Below, in pieces: positions 19,302-30,200 of a DNA stretch of 64,000 nucleotides. The notes under the pieces are model-generated. The model made no database searches. It was not told the DNA's origin and worked only from the letters and a program-made list of their open reading frames with translations. Source of the DNA: an uncultured Gammaproteobacteria bacterium (GTDB lineage Bacteria > Pseudomonadota > Gammaproteobacteria > HK1); contig OY282353.1 of NCBI GenBank assembly GCA_958295465.1, positions 4,765,001 to 4,829,000 of the forward strand. Direction: 5' to 3'. Both the position numbers and the translations under genes were made by a program. Each line of letters starts with the position of its first letter. The first letter of the stretch is position 1.

Positions 19302-19913
19302 CGCGCTTCCGAGGGCGAACCTTCCCCCGATGCGCTTCCCGAGCGGAACGGCGACGTTCCCTGAAGCCGTCATCGGGCGATCTGCCGGATTTGTGTAATG
19401 ACATCGGCGAATCACGCCGAATACCCCTCGTAAAATCGAGCTCTCCGTGGAGAACTTCGAGTCGATCAAGGACGAGACCCGCATCAGCCTCGTCGCCGGC
19501 TCCGGAAAGGAGCACCGCGAAACCAACGTCGTGGCGCCGGCACCGCCGGTATCGAGCGCCTCGTTGCGCATCTGTTCCCGGTACGGAAGGAGACGCGATG
19601 AAATGCGCAGGGAGAAGGCCGGAGGAATCGCATTGCCGGGGATGACGGCACTGTACTTCCTGCCCGTGCTGGCGGGAGGAGGATTCGCGTTCGACGACGC
19701 GGAGTACGTGAGGGGAGACCCGTTGCCGGCCGACCGGGAAGGACTCCGGCGGATCTGGTGGCCCGAGCGGGTGTTGGTAGGGATGGGAGGGATGGGACCG
19801 GGACCCATGGGGATGCACGGTGGTGACGGCGCTGGCGCGGATGGAGCAGACGGTGGGTCGCATGGAGAGGGCGGAGGCGTTCAAAAGGGGAGGCCGCGCG
19901 TCCCGGCGCCCCA
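19302..19913. other. intergenic region, possible small secreted ORF
   Basis: About 610 bp. A plus-strand frame with ATG at 19603 encodes a hydrophobic N-terminal segment (GMTALYFLPVLAGGGFAFDD) like a signal peptide, then Gly/Met-rich low complexity running into the 3' end of the opposite DUF599 gene. A ribosome-like GGAAGGAGA precedes the area. I could not recognise a family and do not call it a gene. No RNA gene was seen. Confidence 0.4.
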
Positions 19914-20606
19914 TCAGGCCTGCCGATCGGGGCCGGACGCGAGGATCCCATGGGCCCGGGAGCGGAACTCCCGGCGAATCAGCACCACCGTCACCCATGC
20001 GGTGGAGGCCATGAACAGGGCCGGGTGCAGGAACCACGCGGCCGCGGCCAGCGCGTAGTAGTACGCCCGCACCCCCCGGTCGAAGTGGCGGGCGCCGAGG
20101 CCGACGAGCCCTCCGGCGCGCTTGGCGAACTCCGCGCTCCCGGATCCGTCCGCCATCGGGGCCGAGCCGATCACCACGATGCAGTAGGTGTAGACGCGGT
20201 ACGCCCATGCGAACTTGAAGAAGGCGTAGATGAGCACCATCACGATCGCGAGCACCTTGACTTCCCAGAGCGCCCGCGTCGTCTCCACCGCGAACGGCAG
20301 GTCGCGGACGATCGTGATCGCCCGATCGGTGGCGCCGAGCAGCGCCAGCAGTCCCCCCACGAGGAGGATTGCGGTCGAGGCGAAGAAGGTGCAGCCGTGC
20401 AGCACCGCGCTCTGGATGATGGTGTCCACCATCCGCATGTCGCGCTGCGTCATGACGCGCATCCAGCCGTAGCGGTAGCGGTCCATGAGGTGGCTGAGGC
20501 TGGCCCACTTCCCGCCGCGAGACCGGTTGGCGAGCGTGTCGAAGACGAGCCAGCACGCGAGCGCCAGTGCGAGCGCGAGGTAGTCGAGAGGGGTGAGATC
20601 GGCCAT
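19914..20606 (-). CDS. DUF599 integral membrane protein
   Basis: A 230-residue inner-membrane protein with about four hydrophobic helices: near residues 8-24 (YLALALALACWLVFDTL), 68-92 (GCTFFASTAILLVGGLLALLGA), 112-135 (VLAIVMVLIYAFFKFAW) and 185-212 (YYYALAAAAWFLHPALFMAST). It matches the DUF599 family, including RMVDTIIQSAVLHGCTFFASTAILL and a C-terminal WFLHP. Function is unknown. It stands alone, convergent with the plus-strand gene group. Confidence 0.85.
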   Translation of the reverse strand: MADLTPLDYLALALALACWLVFDTLANRSRGGKWASLSHLMDRYRYGWMRVMTQRDMRMVDTIIQSAVLHGCTFFASTAILLVGGLLALLGATDRAITIVRDLPFAVETTRALWEVKVLAIVMVLIYAFFKFAWAYRVYTYCIVVIGSAPMADGSGSAEFAKRAGGLVGLGARHFDRGVRAYYYALAAAAWFLHPALFMASTAWVTVVLIRREFRSRAHGILASGPDRQA

Positions 20607-21163
20607 GGGCGGTTGCAGGCTGCGCCGGGGTCAAGCGTCCCGGGAAGGAACGCGGCGGCGGTCCGCCGGGGCCACCGGGCCGGTGGTGTTGAAGGAGTGC
20701 ATGACCACAGTATGGCACGCGCCGGCCGGGGACTGCCGCCGGTCGGTCCATCCGGCGCGCATGGGGAGGCTCCTGCCTGCCAGCTCCCGAGCCGTCCCCC
20801 GACGGTCCCCCTATGCTGCCGGCAACGAATCGGCAGCCGGCGGCTCTTCCCGGGAACAGAGGCTTTCTTGGCAGTCCTCCCCGTCACAGTCGGAGGCCGC
20901 TCCGAGCTCATGTCCTGATGACGACCGGGGGACAGAGGTGAAACAACCCGCCACTCCATATGGGTGGGATACTGTCACGGTGGCAGGGTGAGGATGCCGG
21001 TGTCAGGATCGCTCCCCTTGGAATACAGCTCCTCGCACACTACGGCGCCGGCCCGGCCGCGAGAGCCCGCTCCGGTGCGGGCAGGCCCGATGAACGCCAT
21101 CGGATCCGCCCTGCGCCTGCCCCCCGCCTCCGGACACCGGAGACGACGAAGGAAGATGACTCC
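20607..21163. other. intergenic region between divergent genes
   Basis: About 560 bp between the divergent DUF599 and MoxR-like genes. Promoters for both must lie here, but no clear -35/-10 pair or operator stood out in the GC-rich sequence. No gene or RNA is supported. Confidence 0.5.
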
Positions 21164-22015
21164 ATGAACGACGCCAGGTTCAACGGCACGGACCGCTACG
21201 TGGCCACCGGCGATCTCGCCGTCGCGGTCAACGCCGCGGTAATCCTGGGACGGCCGCTGCTCGTCAAGGGCGAGCCCGGGACCGGGAAGACCATGCTCGC
21301 GGTCGAGGTCGCGCGGGCGCTGGGCCGGCCGCTGATCGAGTGGCACGTCAAGTCCACCACCAAGGCGCAGCAGGGCCTGTACGAGTACGACGCGGTGGCC
21401 CGCCTGCGGGACTCGCAGCTCGGTGACGCCCGCGTCCACGACGTCGCCAACTACATCGTGCGCGGCAAGCTGTGGGAGGCGTTCACGTCCGACACCCGGC
21501 CGGTGCTGCTCATCGACGAGATCGACAAGGCGGACATCGAGTTTCCCAACGACCTGCTGCTGGAGCTCGACCGGATGGAGTTCTTCGTCTACGAGACGAA
21601 GGAGACGGTGCGCGCCGCCACCCGCCCCATCGTGATCATCACCAGCAACAACGAGAAGGAGCTGCCCGATGCATTCCTCCGGCGCTGCTTCTTCCACTAC
21701 ATCCGCTTCCCCGACGCCGACACCATGCGCGAGATCGTCGGCGTCCACCATCCGGGCCTGAAGAAGCACCTCCTCGCCCGGGCGCTGGAGGTGTTCTTCG
21801 ATCTCCGCGACGTCCCGGGGCTCAAGAAGAAGCCCTCGACCTCCGAGCTGCTCGACTGGATCAAGCTGCTCGTGGCCGAGGACATCCCTCCCGAGGCCCT
21901 GCGCAGCGACGACCGGAAGACGGCGATCCCGCCGCTCTACGGCGCCCTGCTGAAGAACGAGCAGGACGTCCACCTGCTGGAACAGCTCCTGTTCCTCGAC
22001 CGGCGCCAGGGCTGA
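21164..22015 (+). CDS. MoxR-family AAA+ ATPase
   Basis: A 283-residue AAA+ ATPase. Walker A is GEPGTGKT (about residues 37-44), Walker B is VLLIDEIDKAD (near 112), sensor 1 is IVIITSNNEKELPDAFLRRC with the arginine finger. WHVKSTTKAQQGLYEYD is characteristic of the CoxD-like MoxR subgroup. These ATPases pair with VWA proteins as chaperones that insert metal cofactors or remodel enzyme complexes. The next gene encodes exactly such a VWA partner. The ATG at 21164 sits behind GGAAGA. Its client enzyme is not evident in the window. Confidence 0.92.
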   Translation: MNDARFNGTDRYVATGDLAVAVNAAVILGRPLLVKGEPGTGKTMLAVEVARALGRPLIEWHVKSTTKAQQGLYEYDAVARLRDSQLGDARVHDVANYIVRGKLWEAFTSDTRPVLLIDEIDKADIEFPNDLLLELDRMEFFVYETKETVRAATRPIVIITSNNEKELPDAFLRRCFFHYIRFPDADTMREIVGVHHPGLKKHLLARALEVFFDLRDVPGLKKKPSTSELLDWIKLLVAEDIPPEALRSDDRKTAIPPLYGALLKNEQDVHLLEQLLFLDRRQG

Positions 22016-22085
22016 CGCGGGCCGGCGCCCCGGACGTCCCGTCGGTTCCGGAGCGCATCCCACCGGTTCACGAAGCGAGGGCGCG

Positions 22086-23264
22086 ATGCTCGTCGATTTC
22101 TTCCTCAAGCTGCGCGACGCGGGCGTCCCCGTCTCCATCACCGAGTACCTCGCCCTGCTCGACGCCCTCGACCACGACGTCTGCGGGTTCGAGGTCGAGG
22201 ACTTCTACTTCCTCGTGCGCGCCGCCCTGGTCAAGGACGAGCGCCACTTCGACCGCTTCGACCTCGTGTTCGGCGCGCACTTCAAGGGCATGGAGTCGCG
22301 TTTCGACGCGATGGCCGGAGAGGTGCCGCTCGAATGGCTGCGCAAGCTCGCCGAGCGGAACTTCTCGGAGGAGGAGAAGGCCCTGGTGGAATCCCTCGGC
22401 GGCTGGGACAGGCTGATGGAGACGTTGCGCCGGCGGCTCGAAGAGCAACGCAAACGCCATCAGGGGGGCAGCAAGTGGATCGGCACCGCCGGCACCTCGC
22501 CCTTCGGCGCATACGGCTACAACCCCGAGGGCGTGCGCATCGGCCAGGACGGCTCGCGCCACCGCCGCGCGGTCAAGGTCTGGGACCGGCGCGAGTACCG
22601 CGATTTCGACGACACGCGCACGCTGGGCACCCGGAACCTCAAGGTGGCGCTCCGCCGCCTGCGGCGCTTCGCGCGCGAGGGCGCAGCCGAGGAGCTCGAC
22701 CTGGACGGCACCATCCGATCCACCGCGCGCAACGCGGGGCTGCTGGACGTGCGCATGGTCCCCGAGCGGCGCAACGCGGTGAAGGTGCTGCTCTTCCTCG
22801 ACGCCGGCGGCTCCATGGACGACCACGTCCGAAGGTGCGAGGAACTGTTCTCGGCGGCTCGCGGCGAGTTCAGGCACCTGGAACCCTTCTACTTCCACAA
22901 CTGCCTCTACGAATCGGTGTGGCGGGACAACCGCCGCCGCCATACGCAACGCATTCCGACCGTCGACGTGCTCCGTACTTACGGTCCCGATCACAAGGTC
23001 ATCTTCGTCGGGGACGCGACGATGAGCCCGTACGAGATCGTCTACCCCGGCGGCAGCGTGGAGCACTGGAACGAGGAGCCCGGCGCGGTGTGGATGGGGC
23101 GGGCGCTCGCACGGTACGCGCACGCCATCTGGCTCAACCCGGAACCGGTCCGGCGCTGGGAGACCACCCCGTCGATCGACATCCTGCGCAAGCTCATGGA
23201 CGGCAGGATGTTTCCCCTCACGGTGGAGGGGATCGATCGCGGGGTCCGGGCGCTCGGACGCTGA
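22086..23264 (+). CDS. VWA-domain protein, CoxE-like
   Basis: A 392-residue partner of the MoxR ATPase. The N-terminal helical region (FFLKLRDAGVPVSITEYLALLDAL) and RREYRDFDDTRTLGTRNLKVALRRLRRF are standard for this family. The von Willebrand A domain starts near 235 with LLFLDAGGSMDDH, a DxGxS metal site with Ala in the second position. A conserved KVIFVGDATMSPYEI segment follows. The pair probably acts as a chaperone for a metalloenzyme. The gene starts 70 bp after the MoxR stop, consistent with one operon. Confidence 0.88.
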   Translation: MLVDFFLKLRDAGVPVSITEYLALLDALDHDVCGFEVEDFYFLVRAALVKDERHFDRFDLVFGAHFKGMESRFDAMAGEVPLEWLRKLAERNFSEEEKALVESLGGWDRLMETLRRRLEEQRKRHQGGSKWIGTAGTSPFGAYGYNPEGVRIGQDGSRHRRAVKVWDRREYRDFDDTRTLGTRNLKVALRRLRRFAREGAAEELDLDGTIRSTARNAGLLDVRMVPERRNAVKVLLFLDAGGSMDDHVRRCEELFSAARGEFRHLEPFYFHNCLYESVWRDNRRRHTQRIPTVDVLRTYGPDHKVIFVGDATMSPYEIVYPGGSVEHWNEEPGAVWMGRALARYAHAIWLNPEPVRRWETTPSIDILRKLMDGRMFPLTVEGIDRGVRALGR

Positions 23265-23383
23265 CGCTGATGCGCTCCGGACGCCGATGCCCGGATGCGC
23301 CTGATCCACATCGGCGTTGATCCGTCACGGGAGCCACGAAGCGCATTCCTCATGTCCCGGGAGCCGGCCGGCCCGAGAGGGTG

Positions 23384-25057
23384 TCAGAACAAACCTTCGA
23401 TCCGGCCGTCCTCGTCGATGTGGATGCCCTCGGCCGCCGGAACCTTCGGCAGGCCGGGCATCGTCATCATGTCCCCGCAGACGGCCACCACGAACTCCGC
23501 CCCGGCGGAGAGCCGCAGCTCCCGCACCGGCACCTCGTGGCCCTCCGGGGCGCCCTTGAGCGACGGATCCGTGGAGAAGCTGTACTGGGTCTTCGCCATG
23601 CACACCGGGAAGTGGCCGTACCCGCCGGCCTGCAACGCCCTGAACCGGTTGCGCACCATCGCGGGCGCAGTGATGCCGGAGGCGCCGTAGATCCGCTGCG
23701 CCACCGTCTCCACCTTCTCCCACAGCGGCATCTCGTCGGGATACAGGGTCCGGAACGCGCCCTCTCCCGCCTCGATCATCTCCACCACGTGGCGCGCGAG
23801 TGCCTCGGTTCCCGCCCCGCCGTCCGCCCAATGGGAGCAGACGATCGCACTCGCGCCCTGCGCGGCGGCGGCATCGACGACGGCCTGAAGCTCCGCTTGC
23901 GTGTCGGCCGAGAACCGGTTCACCGCGACGACCACCGGCACCCCGAACTGCCCGAGGTTGGAGAGGTGGCGCGCGAGGTTCGCGCACCCCGCCCTGACCG
24001 CGGCAACGTCCTCCCGCCCGAGGTCCGCGAGAGCCACGCCGCCGTGCATCTTCAGCGCGCGCAACGTCGCCACCAGCACCACCGCGTCCGGCGCGATGCC
24101 GGCCTTGCGGCACTTGATGTCGAAGAACTTCTCGGCCCCGAGGTCCGCCCCGAAGCCGGCCTCGGTGACGACGTAGTCCGAGAGCTTGAGCGACGCCCGG
24201 GTCGCGATGACCGAATTGCAGCCGTGGGCGATGTTCGCGAACGGCCCTCCGTGGATGATGGCGGGGTTGTTTTCCAGGGTCTGCACCAAGTTAGGGGCGA
24301 GGGCGTCCTTGAGCAGCACGGTCATCGCGCCGTCGGCCTTGAGATCCCGCGCGGTGACCGGCGCGCGCGCGCGGGTCTGTCCGACCACGACGTTGCCGAG
24401 ACGGCGCCGGAGGTCCTTCAGGTCCGTAGCGAGGCAGAAGATCGCCATCACTTCGGAGGCCACGGTGATGTCGAAGCCGTCGCCGCGCGGGAAGCCGTTG
24501 CCGATGCCGCCGAGCGAGCAGACGATCTCGCGCAACGCGCGGTCGTTCATGTCCACCACGCGCCGCCACGATATGCGCCGGGCGTCCAGCCCGAGGGCGT
24601 TGCCCTGGTGGATGTGGTTGTCGAGGAGCGCCGCCAGCAGGTTGTTGGCCGCGCCGATGGCGTGGAAGTCGCCGGTGAAGTGCAGGTTGATGTCCTCCAT
24701 CGGCACCACCTGCGCATGGCCGCCGCCCGCCGCTCCGCCCTTCACTCCGAAGCACGGACCGAGGCTCGGCTCGCGCAGGCAGACCAGGGTCTCCCTGCCG
24801 ATCCGGTTCAGTCCGTCGGCGAGCCCGACCGACGTGGTCGTCTTGCCTTCGCCGGCCGGGGTCGGGGTAATCGCGGTGACCAGCACGAGCTTCCCGTCCT
24901 CGCGGCCGGAGAGCGACTCGAGGTAGTCGAGGTCGATCTTCGCCTTCGTGTGTCCGTACGGCAGCAGGGCTTCGCGGGGGATCCCCAGCCGGTCGCCGAT
25001 CTCCGCGATCGGTCTCTGCCTCGCCTCCCGGGCGATCTCGATGTCACTCTTTGCCAA
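23384..25057 (-). CDS. fhs: formate--tetrahydrofolate ligase
   Basis: A 557-residue enzyme of standard length. It makes 10-formyl-THF from formate, THF and ATP. The ATP loop is [16 protein letters not shown] near residue 64. [41 protein letters not shown] and [20 protein letters not shown] are highly characteristic. The start is a TTG (25057) behind GGAGGATGAG, since the conserved MAKSDIEIA begins there. It supplies or drains one-carbon units and fits biologically with the THF-dependent dimethylglycine-type dehydrogenase at 58 kb. Confidence 0.97.
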   Translation of the reverse strand: MAKSDIEIAREARQRPIAEIGDRLGIPREALLPYGHTKAKIDLDYLESLSGREDGKLVLVTAITPTPAGEGKTTTSVGLADGLNRIGRETLVCLREPSLGPCFGVKGGAAGGGHAQVVPMEDINLHFTGDFHAIGAANNLLAALLDNHIHQGNALGLDARRISWRRVVDMNDRALREIVCSLGGIGNGFPRGDGFDITVASEVMAIFCLATDLKDLRRRLGNVVVGQTRARAPVTARDLKADGAMTVLLKDALAPNLVQTLENNPAIIHGGPFANIAHGCNSVIATRASLKLSDYVVTEAGFGADLGAEKFFDIKCRKAGIAPDAVVLVATLRALKMHGGVALADLGREDVAAVRAGCANLARHLSNLGQFGVPVVVAVNRFSADTQAELQAVVDAAAAQGASAIVCSHWADGGAGTEALARHVVEMIEAGEGAFRTLYPDEMPLWEKVETVAQRIYGASGITAPAMVRNRFRALQAGGYGHFPVCMAKTQYSFSTDPSLKGAPEGHEVPVRELRLSAGAEFVVAVCGDMMTMPGLPKVPAAEGIHIDEDGRIEGLF

Positions 25058-25119
25058 CGTCTCATCCTCCGGACTGGCTCATGGTCGGTGGGGCCGGACG
25101 CGAGCGGGCGCAAGGCCGT

Positions 25120-25138
25120 CGATCCGGATCGTTTTTTT
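25120..25138 (+). terminator. palindrome with T-run
   Basis: CGATCCGGATCG (25120-25131) is a perfect palindrome followed by seven T. It resembles a factor-independent terminator on the plus strand, but the stem is short and no plus-strand gene reads into it. It sits upstream of fhs and may instead be a regulatory site. Confidence 0.25.
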
Positions 25139-25253
25139 CGGCCGCGCGAGGATAACGGATACGTGGGAAACTCGTGTTTCTTCAGCGGATGACATATCGC
25201 GGGTACGTTCACCGGTCCCTGCTCCGGCTGCCTGCGCCGGAATCCGCCCCGGC

Positions 25254-25730
25254 ATGCACCAGCCAACCGGGGCCAGCCGGCCGGTGAAGGACAGGTTATC
25301 ATATTTCACATTAGAAAAATACGACAATAGATTGATATTCAACAGATTACATCTTCAACACAGAGGCGGAATCTTCGCGTGGTGGTTCGATCCGCGGCGC
25401 GAGGCGGGCCGGCTCGACCGGGATGCGGTCTCGATCATCGAGGCGGCGAGAGCCGTTTCCTCGAGCGGGCGGATGCGCGACGTCGCGCTGCGGATCAAGG
25501 ACGAGCTCGGGACCGCGCACGAGCGCGGCGGCGGCGATCCATCACGCTATGCCCCACTGATCGATCACTTCAAGACCCGGCACCGGGAAGCCCGGCGGCA
25601 GAGAGACGACGGCACCCTCACCGCCCTGACCCTGATCATCATCTACTTGCGCGCAGAGCAGCTCGGAGCGGACGCGGCTCCGGCCCGGGATCACATCGAC
25701 ACCTTCATCTCGGAGTGGACGCAGGTCTGA
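25254..25730 (+). CDS. hypothetical protein with AT-rich 5' part
   Basis: A frame of 158 residues whose first third lies in an unusually AT-rich patch (about 25290-25370: SYFTLEKYDNRLIFNRLHL). The remainder has normal codon composition and is helical (DAVSIIEAARAVSSSGRMRDVALRIKDEL, TALTLIIIYLRAEQLGADA). I do not recognise it. The start is uncertain: ATG at 25254 or a TTG near 25334. The AT-rich patch could be a promoter in front of a shorter gene, or imported sequence. Confidence 0.4.
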   Translation: MHQPTGASRPVKDRLSYFTLEKYDNRLIFNRLHLQHRGGIFAWWFDPRREAGRLDRDAVSIIEAARAVSSSGRMRDVALRIKDELGTAHERGGGDPSRYAPLIDHFKTRHREARRQRDDGTLTALTLIIIYLRAEQLGADAAPARDHIDTFISEWTQV

Positions 25731-25903
25731 TCCGGAAGATCGTTGCCTGAACCGCCGGGCGAAACGCTACCCGTCGCCTGGTGGACATGCCGTCCCGCCT
25801 ACCGCCACGGTGCATCGCGCGAGCCACGAAGGAGGCGGATGCGCGGCCCTTGTCCGTCCCATGTCCGCCCATGCACCATCCCGTGGCGGGCACCCCGCAC
25901 CGC

Positions 25904-26107
25904 TCAGGGGTCGATCTTCGACAGCACCTGCGTCGGGGTGTCGCCACTGCGGTAGTAGTCCGGGTGGCGCTGCATCGCCTCGAATGCGTCGTCGCGCGCC
26001 TCGCGCGACTCGTACCACCGAAACGCCTCGAAGTCCGGGCCCAGCAGTTGGGGCGCGGACATCGTGTCTCCGGGCGGGAGGGTGATCCGGATCCCGTATC
26101 TGTCCAT
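25904..26107 (-). CDS. small conserved hypothetical protein
   Basis: A 67-residue protein beginning MDRYGIRITLPPGD. The sequence (LLGPDFEAFRWYESREARDDAFEAM, HPDYYRSGDTPTQVLSKIDP) looks like a small conserved family with a single alpha/beta fold, function unknown. A longer version starting at 26167 would overlap the DUF1330 stop by ATGA, but its 20 extra residues are Gly/Ala-rich without family character. Either start couples it with the DUF1330 gene. Confidence 0.6.
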   Translation of the reverse strand: MDRYGIRITLPPGDTMSAPQLLGPDFEAFRWYESREARDDAFEAMQRHPDYYRSGDTPTQVLSKIDP

Positions 26108-26163
26108 GGCCGTTTCCCCGGCGCCTTTCCCGTCCTGCCGCCCGACGCCCGCCGGTGGGCCGC

Positions 26164-26451
26164 TCATACTCCGCCGACCACGATCATCCGGGTGTTGGTG
26201 GATGCCTCGCGCAACGCCCTGGCCGGCGCATAGAGCTCGGAGTCATGCCACGCCTTCGCACGCTCCGCATCGCCGAACTCGATGACCACCATCCGCTTCG
26301 GCTGCCAGCCGCCCTCCAGGCTGCCGATGGCGCCTCCCCGCACGACGTAGCGGCCCCCGAACGCCTCGATCGTCGGGGGGACGAGCTTTCGATACTCCTC
26401 GAACTTCCCGGGGTCGGTGACCTCGACCTCCGCGATGACGTATGCACTCAT
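26164..26451 (-). CDS. DUF1330 domain protein
   Basis: A 95-residue ferredoxin-like (dimeric alpha-beta barrel) protein. It starts MSAYVIAEVEVTDPGKFEEY and continues PPTIEAFGGRYVVRGG, WQPKRMVVIEFGDAERAKAWHDSELY, all typical of DUF1330. Members are often encoded beside catabolic enzymes; no reaction is established. It lies between a DUF1989 gene and a small hypothetical gene on the same strand, probably one operon. Confidence 0.9.
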   Translation of the reverse strand: MSAYVIAEVEVTDPGKFEEYRKLVPPTIEAFGGRYVVRGGAIGSLEGGWQPKRMVVIEFGDAERAKAWHDSELYAPARALREASTNTRMIVVGGV

Positions 26452-26527
26452 GGCACGGCTCCTTTGTTCATGCGGTCGAGACGCCCGCGCTCCCGGGCGT
26501 GGTCCCGCTTCATGCCTCGCCGGACGT

Positions 26528-27145
26528 TCAGCATGGCCGAGGTTCCGGGTCGAAGATCCGGAAATGGGCTTCGGTGGGCTGTCCCGCCGTTCCGTTGATG
26601 GGCAGGATGTCCTGCGGGCAGGCCGAGAAGGCCATGACCGCGTCGAGCTGCGCTTCGAACGTGATGGAGTCGCCGGGCCGGGTCACGGGCGGGTCGAACG
26701 AGAGCGTCCCGTCGCGCTGCCATGGGATGTTCATGAACAGATTGAGGGGACTCGGCGTCTCCGGCGGCGTCAGTCCGAGGCCGTGCATCGCGGCCCACAG
26801 GTTGTCGGTACAGTTGTCGTGATACCCGGTGCAGCCGAGGAGCCCGTATCGATGGCTGTCGCAAGCCGCCATCAGGGTGTCGTGGACCCCCGGCGACGTA
26901 TCCTCCACGATCTTCAGGATCGGCCGGCGCCGCGTCGTGTACAGGCGGTCGCCGACGCCCGGCATGATCTTGACGAGGGTCGCGCGCGTGTGCTCCATGG
27001 ACATGAACTCCCGCAGGTCGTGCCGTACGAACGCCCACGTGTCCACGACCTGCTCGCCGTGGGTGTTGATGACCTTCACCATCTGTCCCCGCCGCATGAA
27101 GGCGGCGCTGCCCCTGCGCGCGGGTATGGTTCGAACGTCTTCCAT
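26528..27145 (-). CDS. DUF1989 / urea carboxylase-associated family protein
   Basis: A 205-residue DUF1989 protein. Conserved stretches are HGEQVVDTWAFV, FMSMEHTRATLVKIMPGVGDRLYTTRRRPI, DTLMAACDSHRYGLLGC, HDNCTDNL and NLFMNIPW, with His and Cys residues suited to metal binding. Relatives accompany urea carboxylase/allophanate hydrolase systems or act in guanidine and pyrrolizidine metabolism; no such partner is visible here. The ATG at 27145 follows AGGAGG; an upstream in-frame Met is less likely. Divergent from mfd. Confidence 0.88.
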   Translation of the reverse strand: MEDVRTIPARRGSAAFMRRGQMVKVINTHGEQVVDTWAFVRHDLREFMSMEHTRATLVKIMPGVGDRLYTTRRRPILKIVEDTSPGVHDTLMAACDSHRYGLLGCTGYHDNCTDNLWAAMHGLGLTPPETPSPLNLFMNIPWQRDGTLSFDPPVTRPGDSITFEAQLDAVMAFSACPQDILPINGTAGQPTEAHFRIFDPEPRPC

Positions 27146-27287
27146 CGAAAGCCCCTCCTGCGGTTGTCGAGCCGAATCGTGAGCGTTGCGCGAATTCTCC
27201 ACAACCCCACGGCGGCGGTCGAGCCGACGATGATCTCGATACCTCGGCGCGACCGTCCGGTCGTGCGTCCCACCTGCCGGAGATGAA

Positions 27288-30200
27288 ATGACGAGACCTT
27301 GCCGCGAACGTCCCGCTGAAGCACGCACCACCATGCAATCCGTGTCTCCGCTCGCTCCCGGCCTGCCCCGCCCCGGCTCGCGGGTCCGGTGGACGTCGCT
27401 TCACGGCAGCGCCCGCGCGCTTGCCATCGCAAGCCTCGCGCGGCAGGCCGGGGCGCCGGTGGTGGTCATCACCGCGGACAGCCGGACCGCGCACCGTCTC
27501 GAAGCCGAGCTGGAATTCTATCTGGACGGCGCAACCGGACTGCTGCGGTTCCCGGACTGGGAGACCCTGCCCTACGACCTGTTCTCCCCCCACCAGGACA
27601 TCGTCTCGGAACGGCTGGACACCGTCGCCAGGCTGCCGTCCCTCGCATCCGGGGTGCTGGTGACCGCGGTCACCACCACGATGGGGCGGATTGCGCCCCG
27701 CGGCTTCGTCGACGGCCACCGGTTCCGGATCCAGCGCGGGGACCGCCTCGATGTCGAGACGTTCCGCCGGCGCCTGGACCGGGCCGGGTACGCCTGCGTG
27801 AGCCAGGTGATGGAGCACGGCGAGTACGCGGTGCGCGGCTCGCTGCTCGATCTCTTCCCGATGGGCGCCGACGCGCCGCTTCGCATCGACCTGTTCGACG
27901 ACGAGATCGAGAGCCTCCGCGCCTTCGACCCCGAAAGCCAGCGCTCCGCGAGCCGGGTCGAGCGCATCGACCTGCTCCCGGCTCGCGAGTTTCCGACCTC
28001 ACCGGATGCGATGTCGGGGTTCAGGCGGGCATGGCGGCGGCGTTTCGAGGGCGACGCCTCGCGATGCCCGGTGTATCGCGAGGTCAGCCAGGGGGGGTGG
28101 CCGGCGGGCATCGAGTACTACCTGCCCCTGTTCTTCGAGGAGACCGCGACCCTGACGGACTATCTCCCGTCCGGCGCCGTCGTGGTCCTCACCGAGGACG
28201 TCCACGATGCGGCGAAGGCGTTCTGGGCGGACACCCGGGAGCGGTACGAGAACCGGCGCCACGACCGCGAACGCCCGGTGCTCTCTCCGGGCGAGCTCTT
28301 CGTCCCGGTCGAGGAGCTCTTCTCGGCGCTGGCGCCCCATCCCCAGGCGCGCCTGCAACGCGGCGACGGGCACGGGGGCGGCGCCACCGTCACGTTCGCG
28401 ACGCAAACCCCGCCGGCGTTGCCGGTGGACGGGCGGGCGTCCCGGCCGATCGGCTTTCTGCAGGACTTCCTCGCCGCGCACGACGGCCGCTGCCTTCTCG
28501 TGGCGGAGACGCCGGGGCGGCGGGAGATCCTGCTCGAGACCCTGGGCGCGCACGGGCTGAATCCGGAGCTCGTCGAGTCCTGGGGCGCGTTCGTCGAGGG
28601 CGGCGCCGGGCTCGCCATGACCGTGGCCGCGCTCGAGGACGGCGCCTGCATCGATGCCCCGCCGGCCGCGGTGATCACGGAATCCCAGCTCTTCGGGGCG
28701 CGCGCCGCCCAACGCCGCCGGCGGCGCGGGAGCGGGCGCGATCCCGAGGGGCTGGTGCGCGACCTGAACGAGCTCCGGATCGGGGCGCCGGTGGTGCACG
28801 AAGCGCATGGCGTCGGGCGCTACGCGGGCCTGGAAGTCCTGACCGTCGGCGGCGTGCACGGGGAGTTCCTCCGGATCGACTACGCGGACGGCGACAAGCT
28901 CTACGTGCCGGTGGGCTCGCTGCAACTCGTTTCCCGCTACACCGGGGTCGATCCCGAAGCCGCGCCGCTGCACAAGCTCGGCAGCCGCCAATGGCAACGG
29001 GCACGGCGGCGGGCGGCCGAGAGGGTCGCCGACGTGGCGGCGGAGCTGCTGGAGGTGCAGGCGCGGCGGGCGAGCCGGCCGGGGGTCGCGTTCGACGTCG
29101 AACCCGAGTACCTCCACGGCTTCGAGGCGGCCTTCCCTTTCGAGGAAACGCCGGATCAGGCCAGCACGATCGAGCAGGTCGCCGCCGACATGCGCAAGGC
29201 GGCGCCGATGGATCGCCTGGTATGCGGCGACGTCGGCTTCGGCAAGACCGAGGTCGCGATGCGGGCCGCGTTCATCGCGGTGCAGTCCGGGAAGCAGGTC
29301 GCGGTGCTCGTCCCGACCACGCTGCTCGCGCAGCAGCATCACCAGACGTTCGGCGACCGGTTCGCGGACTGGCCGGTACGGATCGAGCAGCTCTCGCGCT
29401 TTCGCGCCCGCGATGCCCAGGACGAGGTCGTGCGCGGTCTCGCCGGCGGCGCCGTCGACGTCGTCATCGGCACCCACAAGCTGCTCGACGGCAGGATCCG
29501 GTTCAAGCGCCTGGGGCTGGTGGTCATCGACGAGGAGCATCGCTTCGGCGTGCGCCAGAAGGAACGGTTCAAGGCGTTGCGGGCCGAGGTCGACGTCCTC
29601 ACCCTGACCGCGACCCCGATCCCCCGCACCCTCGACATGGCGCTCTCCGGGCTGCGCGATCTCTCCCTCATCGCCACCCCACCCGCGAAGCGGTTGTCGA
29701 TCCAGACCTTCGTGCGCCGCTGGGATCCGGGAATGCTCCGCGAGGCGCTGCAGCGCGAGATCCGGCGCGGGGGGCAAATCTTCTTCGTGCACAACAGGGT
29801 CGAGGACATCGAGCGCATCGCCGGCGACGTGCGCAAGCTCGCCCCCGACGCCCAGGTGAGGGTCGCGCACGGACAGATGCGGGAGCGCGATCTGGAACGC
29901 ACGATGCTCGACTTCTACCACCGCCGGTTCCAGGTGCTCGTGTGCACGACCATCATCGAGACCGGGATCGACATCCCGAACGCCAATACGATCGTGGTCA
30001 ACCGCGCCGACCGGTTCGGACTGGCCCAGTTGCACCAGTTGCGCGGGCGGGTGGGCCGGTCGCACCACCGCGCCTACGCCTACCTCATCGTGCCGGACCG
30101 GCGGGCGATGACCGCCGATGCCATCAAGCGGCTCGAAGCGATCGAATCGTTGGGGGATCTCGGAGTGGGCTTCAACCTCGCCACCCATGACCTGGAGATC

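Noticed and set aside
19447-20058. Plus-strand ORF after arcC as a secreted protein gene
   Set aside because: The signal-like stretch is followed by Gly/Met low complexity running into the opposite DUF599 gene; no family was recognised.
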